61,587 nt of DNA from Paenibacillus nasutitermitis. Lineage in GTDB: Bacteria > Bacillota > Bacilli > Paenibacillales > Paenibacillaceae. Shown one piece after another: positions 52,939 to 61,058 of this stretch. The DNA lies in contig NZ_BMHP01000016.1 in the NCBI RefSeq assembly GCF_014641075.1, forward strand, positions 1 through 61,587, given 5' to 3'. Under the pieces are notes generated by a model. That model ran no database searches. It saw nothing but the letters and a program-made list of their open reading frames with translations, and had not been told where the DNA came from. Each line of letters begins with the position of its first letter. The first letter of the stretch is position 1. The translations under genes were made by a program, and so were the position numbers.

Positions 52939-53982
52939 ATTCGCAGAAGTGAGGTCGCAAAGCTTGCGGGCGTGTCGGAGGCTACCGTTTCGCGGGTGCT
53001 AAACGGAGTTGGACCGATAAAGGAAGAGACACGGGATCGCGTGCTTGAGGCTGCCAGACAGCTGAATTATGTTCCCAGCGCGCTTGCACAGCGGTTTGCC
53101 CGCAGCAGGAGCGGCAACCTTGGCGTGATTCTGCCGCTGCTGCCCAAGGTCAATCTGTTCTCGACGTTTTACTTTTCGGAAATCCTGAGCGGAATCGGCG
53201 TAACGGCCAAGGAACATGGATATGATCTGCTGCTCTTGTTCCGCAAGCCGGAAGAACCCAGAGATTATGCGAATCTGTTCAAGTCGCAGAAAGTAGACGG
53301 CTGCATCATACTTGGTGCGCAGAATGTTCCTGGCGAACGAGCGGCGTTGAAGGAGCTGCAGGAGGGGAATTATCCTTTTTGCCTGGTTAATCAGCGGTTC
53401 GACGGCGAATCGTATAACACGATTGATGCCGACCAGCGCATGGGCAGTCATGAGGCTGCGAGGTCTCTCATCCGACAGGGCTACAGACGGATACTGTTTC
53501 TGAATGGTCCCGCTGTCTATTCGAATAGCGTGGATCGGCTGAAAGGGTATCATCAGGCCCTAGAAGAAGCGGGGCTGCCCATTACGCCATCTATGGTCCT
53601 GGTTGGCAATTACAGCAGGACCAGCGGCTATCAGCATGCAGAAGCTATTGCGGGCATGATCCGCGGCGGACTTGCCGATGCCGTCATTGCCGCAAATGAC
53701 CGGATGGCAATCGGACTGCTACAAGGTCTTAAAGAACGTGGGCTGCGGGCAGGAGAAGATGTGGCGATTATCGGCTGCGACGACTCCGACGGTGCAAAAT
53801 TGACCGACCCTCCGCTTTCCTCGATTGTCGTCCCGTTCTACCAGATCGGCTGCGAGGCAGCGTCGAAACTTCTGGGTGCCGTTGCGGCAGACCCTCAAGA
53901 CAAGAAGCTTCAACCTGTTATTCAGGTTAAACTGCCTGTACGGCTAGTTGAACGGGCATCTTCATCTGTGATTTCGACATAA
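52939..53982 (+). CDS. LacI-family transcriptional regulator
   Basis: About 347 residues. N-terminal helix-turn-helix and hinge (RRSEVAKLAGVSEATVSRVL, then YVPSALAQ) followed by a periplasmic-binding-like effector domain (LGVILPLLPKV, DGCIILGAQNV, YRRILFLNGP, AVIAANDRMAIGLL, AIIGCDDSD). There is no ATG near the start. The SD GGAGGAAGG (52926) points to ATT 52939 or a neighbouring codon. TTG 52924 is in frame but lies inside or before the SD. It probably controls the oxidoreductase and ThuA genes that follow. Confidence 0.88.
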   Translation: MRRSEVAKLAGVSEATVSRVLNGVGPIKEETRDRVLEAARQLNYVPSALAQRFARSRSGNLGVILPLLPKVNLFSTFYFSEILSGIGVTAKEHGYDLLLLFRKPEEPRDYANLFKSQKVDGCIILGAQNVPGERAALKELQEGNYPFCLVNQRFDGESYNTIDADQRMGSHEAARSLIRQGYRRILFLNGPAVYSNSVDRLKGYHQALEEAGLPITPSMVLVGNYSRTSGYQHAEAIAGMIRGGLADAVIAANDRMAIGLLQGLKERGLRAGEDVAIIGCDDSDGAKLTDPPLSSIVVPFYQIGCEAASKLLGAVAADPQDKKLQPVIQVKLPVRLVERASSSVIST

Positions 53983-54032
53983 CCATACATCTGGAATGAT
54001 CCATATACCCTATGAAAGAGGTGGCACGAGGT

Positions 54033-55196
54033 ATGAGCAAGATACGTGTCGGTATGATCGGCTATAAATTTATGGGCAAGGCCCACAGCAATGCCTATCG
54101 GGCGCTGCCGATGTTTTTCCCGGATGTGCCGAAGCCGGAGATGAAAGCGATTTGCGGCCGTGATCCGGAAGGTCTGGAGCAGGCACGCGCCCAGTTCGGC
54201 TGGGAATCGGCAGAGACGGATTGGCGCGATTTGATCGCACGCGACGATATTGATCTGATCGATATCAATGCACCCAGTGATGCCCACAAAGAGATCGCGC
54301 TTGCGGCAGCGGCAGCAGGCAAGCATATTTTCTGCGAGAAACCGCTGGCTCTGAACCTGGCTGATTCCGTGGAGATGCTGGAAGCGGCCGAAAATGCCGG
54401 AATCAAGCATCTGGTCGGCTTTAATTACCGTTTCGCACCCGCTGTGCAGCTTGCGAAGAAGCTCATTGCGGAAGGCCGGATCGGCAAAATTTATCACTTC
54501 CGCGGTTTGTTTCTGCAGGACTTTATTGTAGACCCGGAGTTCCCTCTTGTCTGGCGTCTGCAGAAGGAAATTGCCGGTTCCGGCTCCCACGGCGATCTGG
54601 GCGCGCATGTGATCGACATGGCTCGTTTCCTGGTAGGCGAATTCCAGGAAGTGATCGGCATGAGCGAGACCTTCATCAAAGAACGCCCGATTCCTTCAGC
54701 GATGACGGGACTCAGCGCCAAAGGCGACAAAGACGCCCCGCGCGGCCCTGTAACCGTTGATGATGCTACACTGTTCCTGGCCCGTTTCGCAGGTGGAGCG
54801 CTGGGCAGCATTGAAGCGACCCGTTTTGCGCCGGGACACCGCTGCACGAATTCTTTTGAAATTAACGGAAGCAAGGGCAGCATCAAATTTGATTTTGAAC
54901 GGGTCAATGAGCTTCAGGTCTATTTCACCGATGACGCTCCCGATGTGCAAGGCTTCCGCCGCGTGCTGGCAACAGATCCTGCACATGCCTACAGCGAAGC
55001 CTGGTGGCCGCCGGGCCATACGATCGGCTATGAGCATACATTCACGCATGAGCTGCATGAGCTGATGCTTGCTCTTTCGGAAGACCGCCAGCCGGTGCCG
55101 AATTTCCATGACGGGGTTGCCTGTCAGGCTGTTCTGGAAGCGGTGGACAAATCCATTGAGGAACGCCGCTGGGTATCGATTTCCGAGCTGCGGTAG
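54033..55196 (+). CDS. Gfo/Idh/MocA-family oxidoreductase
   Basis: 387 residues. The N-terminal NAD(P)-binding domain has VGMIGYKFMGKAHSNAYRAL, and the EKPLALN segment carries the catalytic Lys. The C-terminal domain has GGSGSHGDLGAHVID-like segments (GSGSHGDLGAHVIDMARFLV). It oxidises or reduces a sugar or sugar derivative. ATG 54033 has AAAGAGGTGG upstream and is preferred over ATG 54012. It is in an operon with the ThuA-like and second oxidoreductase genes. Confidence 0.9.
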   Translation: MSKIRVGMIGYKFMGKAHSNAYRALPMFFPDVPKPEMKAICGRDPEGLEQARAQFGWESAETDWRDLIARDDIDLIDINAPSDAHKEIALAAAAAGKHIFCEKPLALNLADSVEMLEAAENAGIKHLVGFNYRFAPAVQLAKKLIAEGRIGKIYHFRGLFLQDFIVDPEFPLVWRLQKEIAGSGSHGDLGAHVIDMARFLVGEFQEVIGMSETFIKERPIPSAMTGLSAKGDKDAPRGPVTVDDATLFLARFAGGALGSIEATRFAPGHRCTNSFEINGSKGSIKFDFERVNELQVYFTDDAPDVQGFRRVLATDPAHAYSEAWWPPGHTIGYEHTFTHELHELMLALSEDRQPVPNFHDGVACQAVLEAVDKSIEERRWVSISELR

Positions 55197-55226
55197 AAAC
55201 AGACAGACTAAGAGAGGTGTGTTGAA

Positions 55227-55853
55227 ATGAGAAAGGCATTGATCGTATGGGGCGGATGGGATGGCCATCAGCCTAAGGAAGTCGCAGCTATTTGTGCCGA
55301 TTTATTGCGCAAGGAGGATTTCGAGGTTACAGTATCCGATACGCTGGATGCTTATAAGGATGCGGGATTGATGCAACAGCTGGATCTGATCGTTCCCGTG
55401 TGGACCATGGGGACGATCGAACAGGATCAGCTGCGTCCGCTGCTGGATACTGTCCATGCCGGCTGCGGCATTGCAGGCTGCCACGGCGGGATGTCGGATT
55501 CCTTCCGCAACGAAGTCGAATACCAGTACATGGTCGGCGGTCAATGGGTGGCTCACCCGGGCAATGACGGCGTGCTGTATGAAGTGAATATGATCGATTC
55601 CGAAGATCCGCTGACTCAGGGAATTGGAGATTTCGAAGTAACCTCAGAGAAATATTATATGCATATTGATCCTGCCGTTAAGGTTCATGCGACGACCTCC
55701 TTCGGCGATGTAAAAATGCCTGTGGTCTGGAGCAAAACCTGGGGCGAAGGCCGTGTCTACCACAATACGCTTGGCCATCAGGCCAATATTTTGGAAATCC
55801 CGCAGGTATTGGAGCTGATGCGCCGCGGATTCCTGTGGGCTGCACGCAGTTAA
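55227..55853 (+). CDS. ThuA-like domain protein
   Basis: 208 residues with a class I glutamine-amidotransferase-like fold. Segments include RKALIVWGGWDGHQPKEVA, GCGIAGCHGGMSDSFRN (nucleophile-elbow position, with His after Cys) and VWSKTWGEGRVYHNTLGHQ. ThuA proteins are required for trehalose or other disaccharide use in rhizobia and are often next to Gfo/Idh/MocA dehydrogenases, as here. The chemical role is not settled. SD AGAGAGGTG is upstream of the ATG. Confidence 0.88.
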   Translation: MRKALIVWGGWDGHQPKEVAAICADLLRKEDFEVTVSDTLDAYKDAGLMQQLDLIVPVWTMGTIEQDQLRPLLDTVHAGCGIAGCHGGMSDSFRNEVEYQYMVGGQWVAHPGNDGVLYEVNMIDSEDPLTQGIGDFEVTSEKYYMHIDPAVKVHATTSFGDVKMPVVWSKTWGEGRVYHNTLGHQANILEIPQVLELMRRGFLWAARS

Positions 55854-55938
55854 TTGGCACGTGGCTAGGTAATTTTGCTTAAAGGATATGCTGGCTCGGC
55901 ATCGTCTATTTCTGTAAGTAACTTAGGAGGGTTCCCAT

Positions 55939-57018
55939 ATGAAGCGGGTTAAAGTCGGTATTGTCGGCTGCGGTAATATCAGCCATATTTATTTCACGAA
56001 TTTGCAAAAGTACCCTGAGCTTGAACTTGTTGCGGCGGCTGATCTGGACCTTTCCCGCGCCCGGCAGCGCGCAGAGGAGTTCAAGCTGGATAAAGCTTAT
56101 ACCGTCGACCAGTTGATGGCCGACCCGGAGATTGAAATTGTCGTGAATCTGACCATACCCAAGGCGCATGCATCCGTCTGCCTGCAGGCATTGGAAGCGG
56201 GCAAGCATGTGTATGTGGAGAAGCCGCTGGCTGTAACCCGCGAGGAAGGCCAGCAGGTGCTCAAGCTGGCGAAGGAGAAGGGGCTGCGTGTAGCCAGCGC
56301 GCCGGAAACATTCCTCGGCGGCGGTATTCAAACCTGCCGGAAGCTGATTGACGATGGCGCAATTGGGACGCCGATTGCGGTCAGCGGATTCATGATCGGC
56401 GGAGGGCATGAGAGCTGGCATCCGGATCCTGAATTTTTCTATGAGCTCGGCGGGGGACCGATGTTTGATATGGGGCCGTATTATTTAACGGCTTTTGTCA
56501 ATTTGTTGGGCCCAATCCGGCGCGTGACGGGATCGGCGGTTATCTCTTATCCGGAACGTACCATTACCAGCGAGAAGAAGCGCGGACAGAAGATCAAAGT
56601 CGATACGCCGACGCATATTGCCGGGGTTTTGGATTTTGAAAGCGGGGCAGTTGGAACGCTGATTACCAGCTTTGACGCCAAGGGGGGCACATCGCTGCCG
56701 AACATTGAAATCCACGGCAGCAAAGGCACGATGCTTGTCCCGGACCCCAATGGCTTCGGCGGTACGGTGAAGGTGAGAAAAGTAGGCGGCGATTGGGAAG
56801 AGATAGCGCTGACCCATGGTTATACGGAAAACAACAGGGGCATCGGCGTTGCCGATATGGCCCGTGCGATCAACGAAGGCGGTCCGCATCGCGCAAGCGG
56901 CGAGCTCGCTTATCATGTGCTGGAAGCGATGCATGGATTCCACGATGCTTCGCGCGACGGCAAGCACTACAATATGCACAGCACCTGTGAGCGTCCACAG
57001 CCGATGCCGGCACTATAA
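55939..57018 (+). CDS. Gfo/Idh/MocA-family oxidoreductase
   Basis: 359 residues. NAD(P)-binding motif VKVGIVGCGNISHIYFTNLQ, catalytic Lys in VYVEKPLAVT, and the substrate-domain segment YELGGGPMFDMGPYYLTAFV. It is not a close copy of the first oxidoreductase of the operon, so the two could catalyse successive or reverse steps, for example oxidation and later reduction of a keto-sugar. SD TAGGAGGG precedes the ATG. A terminator follows at 57043. Confidence 0.9.
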   Translation: MKRVKVGIVGCGNISHIYFTNLQKYPELELVAAADLDLSRARQRAEEFKLDKAYTVDQLMADPEIEIVVNLTIPKAHASVCLQALEAGKHVYVEKPLAVTREEGQQVLKLAKEKGLRVASAPETFLGGGIQTCRKLIDDGAIGTPIAVSGFMIGGGHESWHPDPEFFYELGGGPMFDMGPYYLTAFVNLLGPIRRVTGSAVISYPERTITSEKKRGQKIKVDTPTHIAGVLDFESGAVGTLITSFDAKGGTSLPNIEIHGSKGTMLVPDPNGFGGTVKVRKVGGDWEEIALTHGYTENNRGIGVADMARAINEGGPHRASGELAYHVLEAMHGFHDASRDGKHYNMHSTCERPQPMPAL

Positions 57019-57042
57019 GCGCATTCCATATAAAAAAAGCAC

Positions 57043-57073
57043 AAATCAGCTTGCCAGCATGGCAGGCTGATTT
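57043..57073 (+). terminator. Rho-independent terminator
   Basis: AATCAGC-TGCCA pairs with TGGCA-GCTGATT and is followed by TTTTTT. It closes the LacI/oxidoreductase/ThuA operon. The upstream A-run lets it work also for the minus-strand sspI gene. Confidence 0.85.
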
Positions 57074-57100
57074 TTTTGGGGATATCCAGGAGTACTGCTG

Positions 57101-57337
57101 TCAGCTTGGACTTGGAGGCGTGTTTTCCGCAGTATGCAGGTGATTATACAACGTAGCAACCATCCGATTCTGATCGGGAGAGGAACTGTTCTGCCAGATC
57201 ATCTCAAACAGGACGCCAAGGCCGGGGAGCGCCCGCTCATCCGTGCCGATGGAGCCTTCTATGACGTCAGTTAGTTCTTCACCGGTTTTGTCGTGCACGC
57301 GCTGGACAATTGCCTGGCGCAAATCGAGTGTGTTCAA
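57101..57337 (-). CDS. sspI: small acid-soluble spore protein SspI
   Basis: 78 residues from a TTG start at 57337 that has GGAGGGA five bases upstream. The sequence LDLRQAIVQRVHDKTGEEL, VIEGSIGTDERALPGLGVLF and EMIWQN matches SspI (minor SASP) throughout. It is packed in the forespore core, normally under sigma-G control. The gene is divergent from the Ktr gene and confirms a spore former. Confidence 0.88.
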   Translation of the reverse strand: MNTLDLRQAIVQRVHDKTGEELTDVIEGSIGTDERALPGLGVLFEMIWQNSSSPDQNRMVATLYNHLHTAENTPPSPS

Positions 57338-57479
57338 AGGAATCCCTCCATTATCAGTTTCCGGATTAATATTTCCCGGAGCGCCCGGTTTCATCCTGCC
57401 GCAGCGACTTCGGATAATGGAAGAAGCTGTGATATAATAAGAAAACAATAACCACCAGAGAGCAAGGAGTGTGCGCACG

Positions 57480-58145
57480 TTGGCGAAGAAGCAGTTTGCA
57501 GTAATTGGAATGGGACGTTTTGGATCCAGTGTTGCCAAAGCATTGTCAAATCTCGGCTTTGAAGTGCTGGCGATCGATGCGAATGAACAACGAACACAAG
57601 AGGTGGCCAACATGGTCACGCATGCTGTTTCAGCCGATACGACAGATGAGGATGCATTGCGCGCGCTGGGCATACGTAATTTCGACGTGGTTGTCGTGGC
57701 GATCGGCGCCGATATTCAAGCGAGTATTTTGACCACATTGATCTTGAAGGATTTGGGAGTGCCGAAGCTGATTGTCAAGGCGCAGAGTGAACTGCACGGC
57801 AAGGTGCTGAGCAAGATCGGTGCAGACAAGGTTATTTACCCGGAACGCGATATGGGTCTGCGTGTCGCGCATCATCTCATCTCGCCTAATATACTGGATT
57901 TTATTGAATTGTCCGATGATTACAGCATTGTCGAGATGAGAGCGCCGGATCAGGCGATCGGGAAGAATCTGAAGCAGCTGGACATCAGGGCGAAATATAA
58001 ATGCAATGTGCTGGCCATTAAAACCGACAACCATATGAACATTTCCCCTTATGCGGACGATATTATCAAGGAAAACGATGTTCTGGTTATTGTCGGCAAG
58101 AATCAGGATCTCAAAAATCTTGAAATTATATATGCGGAAGGCTGA
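57480..58145 (+). CDS. Ktr potassium-uptake regulatory subunit (KtrA/KtrC-like)
   Basis: 221 residues. RCK_N domain with QFAVIGMGRFGSSVAKAL (Rossmann motif GMGRFG), a short hinge, and RCK_C domain (IVEMRAPDQAIGKNLKQLDI). The octameric ring gates a KtrB/KtrD-type potassium channel on binding ATP or ADP and cyclic di-AMP; no channel gene is adjacent. TTG 57480 follows AAGGAG by ten bases and is preferred over GTG 57471, which is one base from it. Confidence 0.92.
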   Translation: MAKKQFAVIGMGRFGSSVAKALSNLGFEVLAIDANEQRTQEVANMVTHAVSADTTDEDALRALGIRNFDVVVVAIGADIQASILTTLILKDLGVPKLIVKAQSELHGKVLSKIGADKVIYPERDMGLRVAHHLISPNILDFIELSDDYSIVEMRAPDQAIGKNLKQLDIRAKYKCNVLAIKTDNHMNISPYADDIIKENDVLVIVGKNQDLKNLEIIYAEG

Positions 58146-58154
58146 ACGATAATC

Positions 58155-58985
58155 GTGAGCAAACCTGTAACTGTTATTACCTCTTTACAAAATGATACCG
58201 TCAAGGCGATGGCCGCCTTGCTGGAGAAAAAACATCGTGACCGCAGCGGTGTTTTTCTGGTTGAGGGCGTCCACCTGGTTCAGGAAGCTTTCCTCGCCGG
58301 GGCAGCGGTCGAGAAGGTCGTCTACGATGAAGGACGGGGAATTCCCGCTGAGCTTCAGGATCATCTGGACCATAGCAGCTGCGAGCGGATTGCGGCTTCC
58401 ACGGCCGTCATGGCCAAATGCACAGGCACTGATACCCCGCCGCCTGTCTTCGGCGTTGTCGCCAAGCTTAACCCGGAGCAGAACGCCTTGTACCGGGAAA
58501 ACTCGCTGGTCGTTGTGCTTGACGGCGTTCGCGATCCCGGAAATGTAGGGACGATCATCCGCAGCGCCGATGCCGTAGGTGCGGATGCCGTGCTGCTGGG
58601 CAGCGGCTGCGCCGACTTGTACAATCCCAAGACGGTCCGTTCCACGATGGGCTCCTTGTTTCATTTGCCGATTGTTGAAGGCGACCTCGCTGAATTTCTC
58701 CCGGAGGCAGCAGCCAGGGGGATTCAATTGGTGGGCACCAGCCTGCAGGCGGAGGAGAGCTGCTACAGCAGGGATTGGACCTTGCCTACCTGGCTGCTGC
58801 TGGGCAGCGAGTCACATGGCTTGTCGCCGCTTGCCCTAGCGACGGTCAGCGCCAATGTTATTATTCCCATGCGCGGGAAATCGGAGTCACTGAATGTGGC
58901 CATGGCAGCGACTGTGCTGCTGTATGAAGCGCTGAGGCAGCGGGATCTTAACCCCACAATAATTCCTGGCCTCCAACCCAAATAA
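58155..58985 (+). CDS. TrmH/SpoU-family RNA methyltransferase
   Basis: 276 residues. An N-terminal substrate-binding domain (VFLVEGVHLVQEA) precedes the SPOUT domain with motifs 1 (NVGTIIRSADAVGAD), 2 (LLLGSESHGLSP) and 3 (IPMRGKSESLNVAMAATVLL). It methylates a ribose 2'-OH in rRNA or tRNA with S-adenosylmethionine; in Bacillales such proteins (YsgA-like) are found before pheST. The target is not defined. GTG start nine bases after the ktr stop, so possibly co-transcribed. Confidence 0.9.
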   Translation: MSKPVTVITSLQNDTVKAMAALLEKKHRDRSGVFLVEGVHLVQEAFLAGAAVEKVVYDEGRGIPAELQDHLDHSSCERIAASTAVMAKCTGTDTPPPVFGVVAKLNPEQNALYRENSLVVVLDGVRDPGNVGTIIRSADAVGADAVLLGSGCADLYNPKTVRSTMGSLFHLPIVEGDLAEFLPEAAARGIQLVGTSLQAEESCYSRDWTLPTWLLLGSESHGLSPLALATVSANVIIPMRGKSESLNVAMAATVLLYEALRQRDLNPTIIPGLQPK

Positions 58986-59020
58986 CTATCCTATATTTAA
59001 ATTACTGTCCTTAACTCTCC

Positions 59021-59070
59021 AAAGACTGGAAACTGGTCGGCCTTTCTACCGATCAATCTCCAGTCTTTTT
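59021..59070 (+). terminator. Rho-independent terminator, compound hairpin
   Basis: AAAGACTGG pairs with CCAGTCTTT. Inside it, GGTCGG pairs with CCGATC around a small loop. It is followed by TTTCTC, 36 bases after the methyltransferase stop. Confidence 0.75.
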
Positions 59071-59174
59071 CTCTGCTTTTGTATGTTCTTCTCAAGCTTT
59101 TCCCCCAACCTTCACACTCGAGTGATGCTTACCTTTGTCCTTCATTTTACTATCCCTTAAGTCCGAATTAACCG

Positions 59175-59408
59175 ATGAATCAATTCACTTTAGATGAGTG
59201 TTATGATGTACTTGGGAAGAATTCATTCAGTCCTGGTGAGCATAGAGATCATTGGAACTCTTATATTAGAGCAATAATAGAGCGGTTTATGTCGAAAAAA
59301 GTAGACCGATCCCTTCCAACTATAGTATTATATTGGAAATACGATCAGAGTAAAATATTCGGAAATACGGCCAATTCGAGGAGACGGATACATGGGCGCA
59401 AAAAATGA
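59175..59408 (+). CDS. possible small protein or gene fragment
   Basis: A 77-codon frame with a plausible globular N-terminus (FTLDECYDVLGKNSFSPGEH, WNSYIRAIIERFM) and a C-terminus that degenerates where it overlaps the next gene. There is no SD in front of ATG 59175. It may be the 5' remnant of a larger gene. No family recognised. Confidence 0.35.
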   Translation: MNQFTLDECYDVLGKNSFSPGEHRDHWNSYIRAIIERFMSKKVDRSLPTIVLYWKYDQSKIFGNTANSRRRIHGRKK

Positions 59409-59739
59409 GGTTATTGCGGGAGATTACGAGAAAAAGAAAGTGATGGTTACAGCGAAAGGTGCAATAATCGTACTTGGATTTACGACAAGAGTTTACTTAG
59501 ACAAGACAACTATCGAAGAATATGAATTAATGGACGAATCGCATACGACTAGCGCAGCAAGTGCTATCGGGCGTGGACTTGTAGGTTCATTCCTGTTGGG
59601 TCCAGTGGGATTATTGGCAGGACTATCCGCCAAGAAGAAAGGAACTCATGTCCTGGCGATAAAGTTTAAAGATGGTAAAAAAAGCATGATGGAAGTAGAT
59701 GAAAAAATCCACAAAAAAATTATGACTGAAATGTTTTGA
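59392..59739 (+). CDS. hypothetical protein with Gly-rich amphipathic segment
   Basis: 115 residues. A small N-terminal beta domain (VIAGDYEKKKVMVTAKGAII), a Gly/Ala-rich hydrophobic hinge (ASAIGRGLVGSFLLGPVGLL then AGLSAKKKGTH) and a beta C-terminus (VLAIKFKDGKKSMMEVDEKI). Similar proteins of unknown function are common in Firmicutes, often near mobile elements. The SD CGAGGAGACGG precedes the ATG. Confidence 0.7.
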   Translation: MGAKNEVIAGDYEKKKVMVTAKGAIIVLGFTTRVYLDKTTIEEYELMDESHTTSAASAIGRGLVGSFLLGPVGLLAGLSAKKKGTHVLAIKFKDGKKSMMEVDEKIHKKIMTEMF

Positions 59740-59745
59740 TTCGAT

Positions 59746-59771
59746 AAAACGTCCTGTAAAGGGACGTTTTT
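59746..59771 (+). terminator. Rho-independent terminator
   Basis: AAACGTCC pairs with GGACGTTT around seven bases and is followed by TTC, seven bases after the hypothetical gene. Confidence 0.75.
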
Positions 59772-59780
59772 CAGATCGTC

Positions 59781-59817
59781 GAGAAACCCCCGTCTTTTTA
59801 AGACGTAGGGGTTTCTC
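59781..59817. repeat. long near-perfect hairpin
   Basis: GAGAAACCCC pairs with GGGGTTTCTC, and inside it CGTCTT pairs with AAGACG, leaving a 3-base loop. It resembles hairpins found at ends of IS200/IS605-type elements, but no tnpA or tnpB is present. Confidence 0.55.
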
Positions 59818-60100
59818 TTCATTTTGTAGAGAGGATCAGTAAAAATTGAATGGTACTTTACCCTAATTGAAGGTAATGGAAGGATTATGTCATTAAAGTG
59901 TCTATTCAGTAATTCGTTTTATGACAATAGTCATTCCAAATGGGGACAAACAATCGTTACAATAGTAGTACCTTTGATATGAATCTTATGACAAACTGAA
60001 TTACAACTCACATCTAATATTGATGTGGATAAATAATAACATCGACAACTGGCGAGGAACCATAACGCAATGAACTCAAATAAAAGGCAGCCGGCACATG
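59818..60100. other. AT-rich gap, no gene seen
   Basis: No frame with an SD and coding character. A small stem (CACATC/GATGTG near 60010-60030) is the only structure noted. The IS3 element begins at its right edge. Confidence 0.5.
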
Positions 60101-60144
60101 TGAACCGCACCCCGTCAAGTAGACAGTATAAAAATAAAAGTCAG

Positions 60145-61058
60145 TTAAGCGGCCTTAGTCCTGAATTCCATTGGACTGAGGCCGTTTAGTTTTGCCTGTA
60201 ATCGTTCGTAATTGTAATAGTGAATATAGTCATCAATATCCTTTTTGAGTTCCCCAAAAGTGCGGTAGGTATGCAAATAATACTTCTCGCATTTCAATGT
60301 TCCCCAGAAGGATTCCATCGGTCCGTTATCTATGCAGCAACCCACTCGGGACATGCTCTGCTTCATTTCGGCTTCGTCCAACAGTTCCTTAAAGCGTAGT
60401 GACGTATACTGGAAACCACGATCACTATGAAGCATAGGCGTACTATCGGGTGCAGCCTGCAAGGCCAAATCCAACGTCTGAAATACGAGAGGGTTATTAT
60501 TGGAGTGTCCCACTACATAGGAGACAATCGATTTATCATGAAGATCGAGAATCGCACTTAAATAGGCTTTCTGGCCATGGCCGTATTTAAATTCCGTGAC
60601 ATCCGTTAACCACTTTTCATTCGGCGCTTCCGCTTGGAACTTACGATTCAGCACGTTCTCAGCTACCTGTTGCGGCGTAGAACGCTCGTATTTCTTTTTC
60701 TTTTTGCGGATGACAGACTGGATCCCCTGAATCTTCATCAATCGTTGCACCCGCTTGTGGTTAATGGGATGTTGCATTTGTCGACGCATATGTAGCGTTA
60801 GTTGTCGGTAACCGAAGGTGCCCTCGACCTTCTCGTACAAGGACATCATAACCTCCGTCAGCTCTCGGTTCTCTACCTCGCGTGCGCTAGGAGTGCGAGT
60901 AAGCCATTTGTAATAGCTCGACCTCGGTATCCCGGCAACACCGCATAAAAGCTGTATGCTGAGCGACTCGGCTTGCTGGACAGCTTGAATGGCAAGGCAG
61001 ATGTCCCCTTGTCGGTGTTCGCTTAGGGACGCCTCCTTTCGAACTCTTGTAACTTTTT
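60145..61058 (-). CDS. IS3-family transposase OrfB (DDE integrase), read by frameshift
   Basis: An rve/DDE integrase core: Asp in WLTDVTEFKYGHGQKAYLSA, Asp in PMLHSDRGFQYTS, and Glu in NGPMESFWGTLKCE, the D-D-35-E triad. An HTH_21-like region (FGYRQLTLHMRRQMQHPINH) precedes it. The frame continues upstream without a good start as far as the orfA overlap. It is -1 relative to orfA at the slippery heptamer AAAAAAG (61053-61059), so it is probably made as an OrfAB fusion. The first internal ATG is at 60849. Confidence 0.9.
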
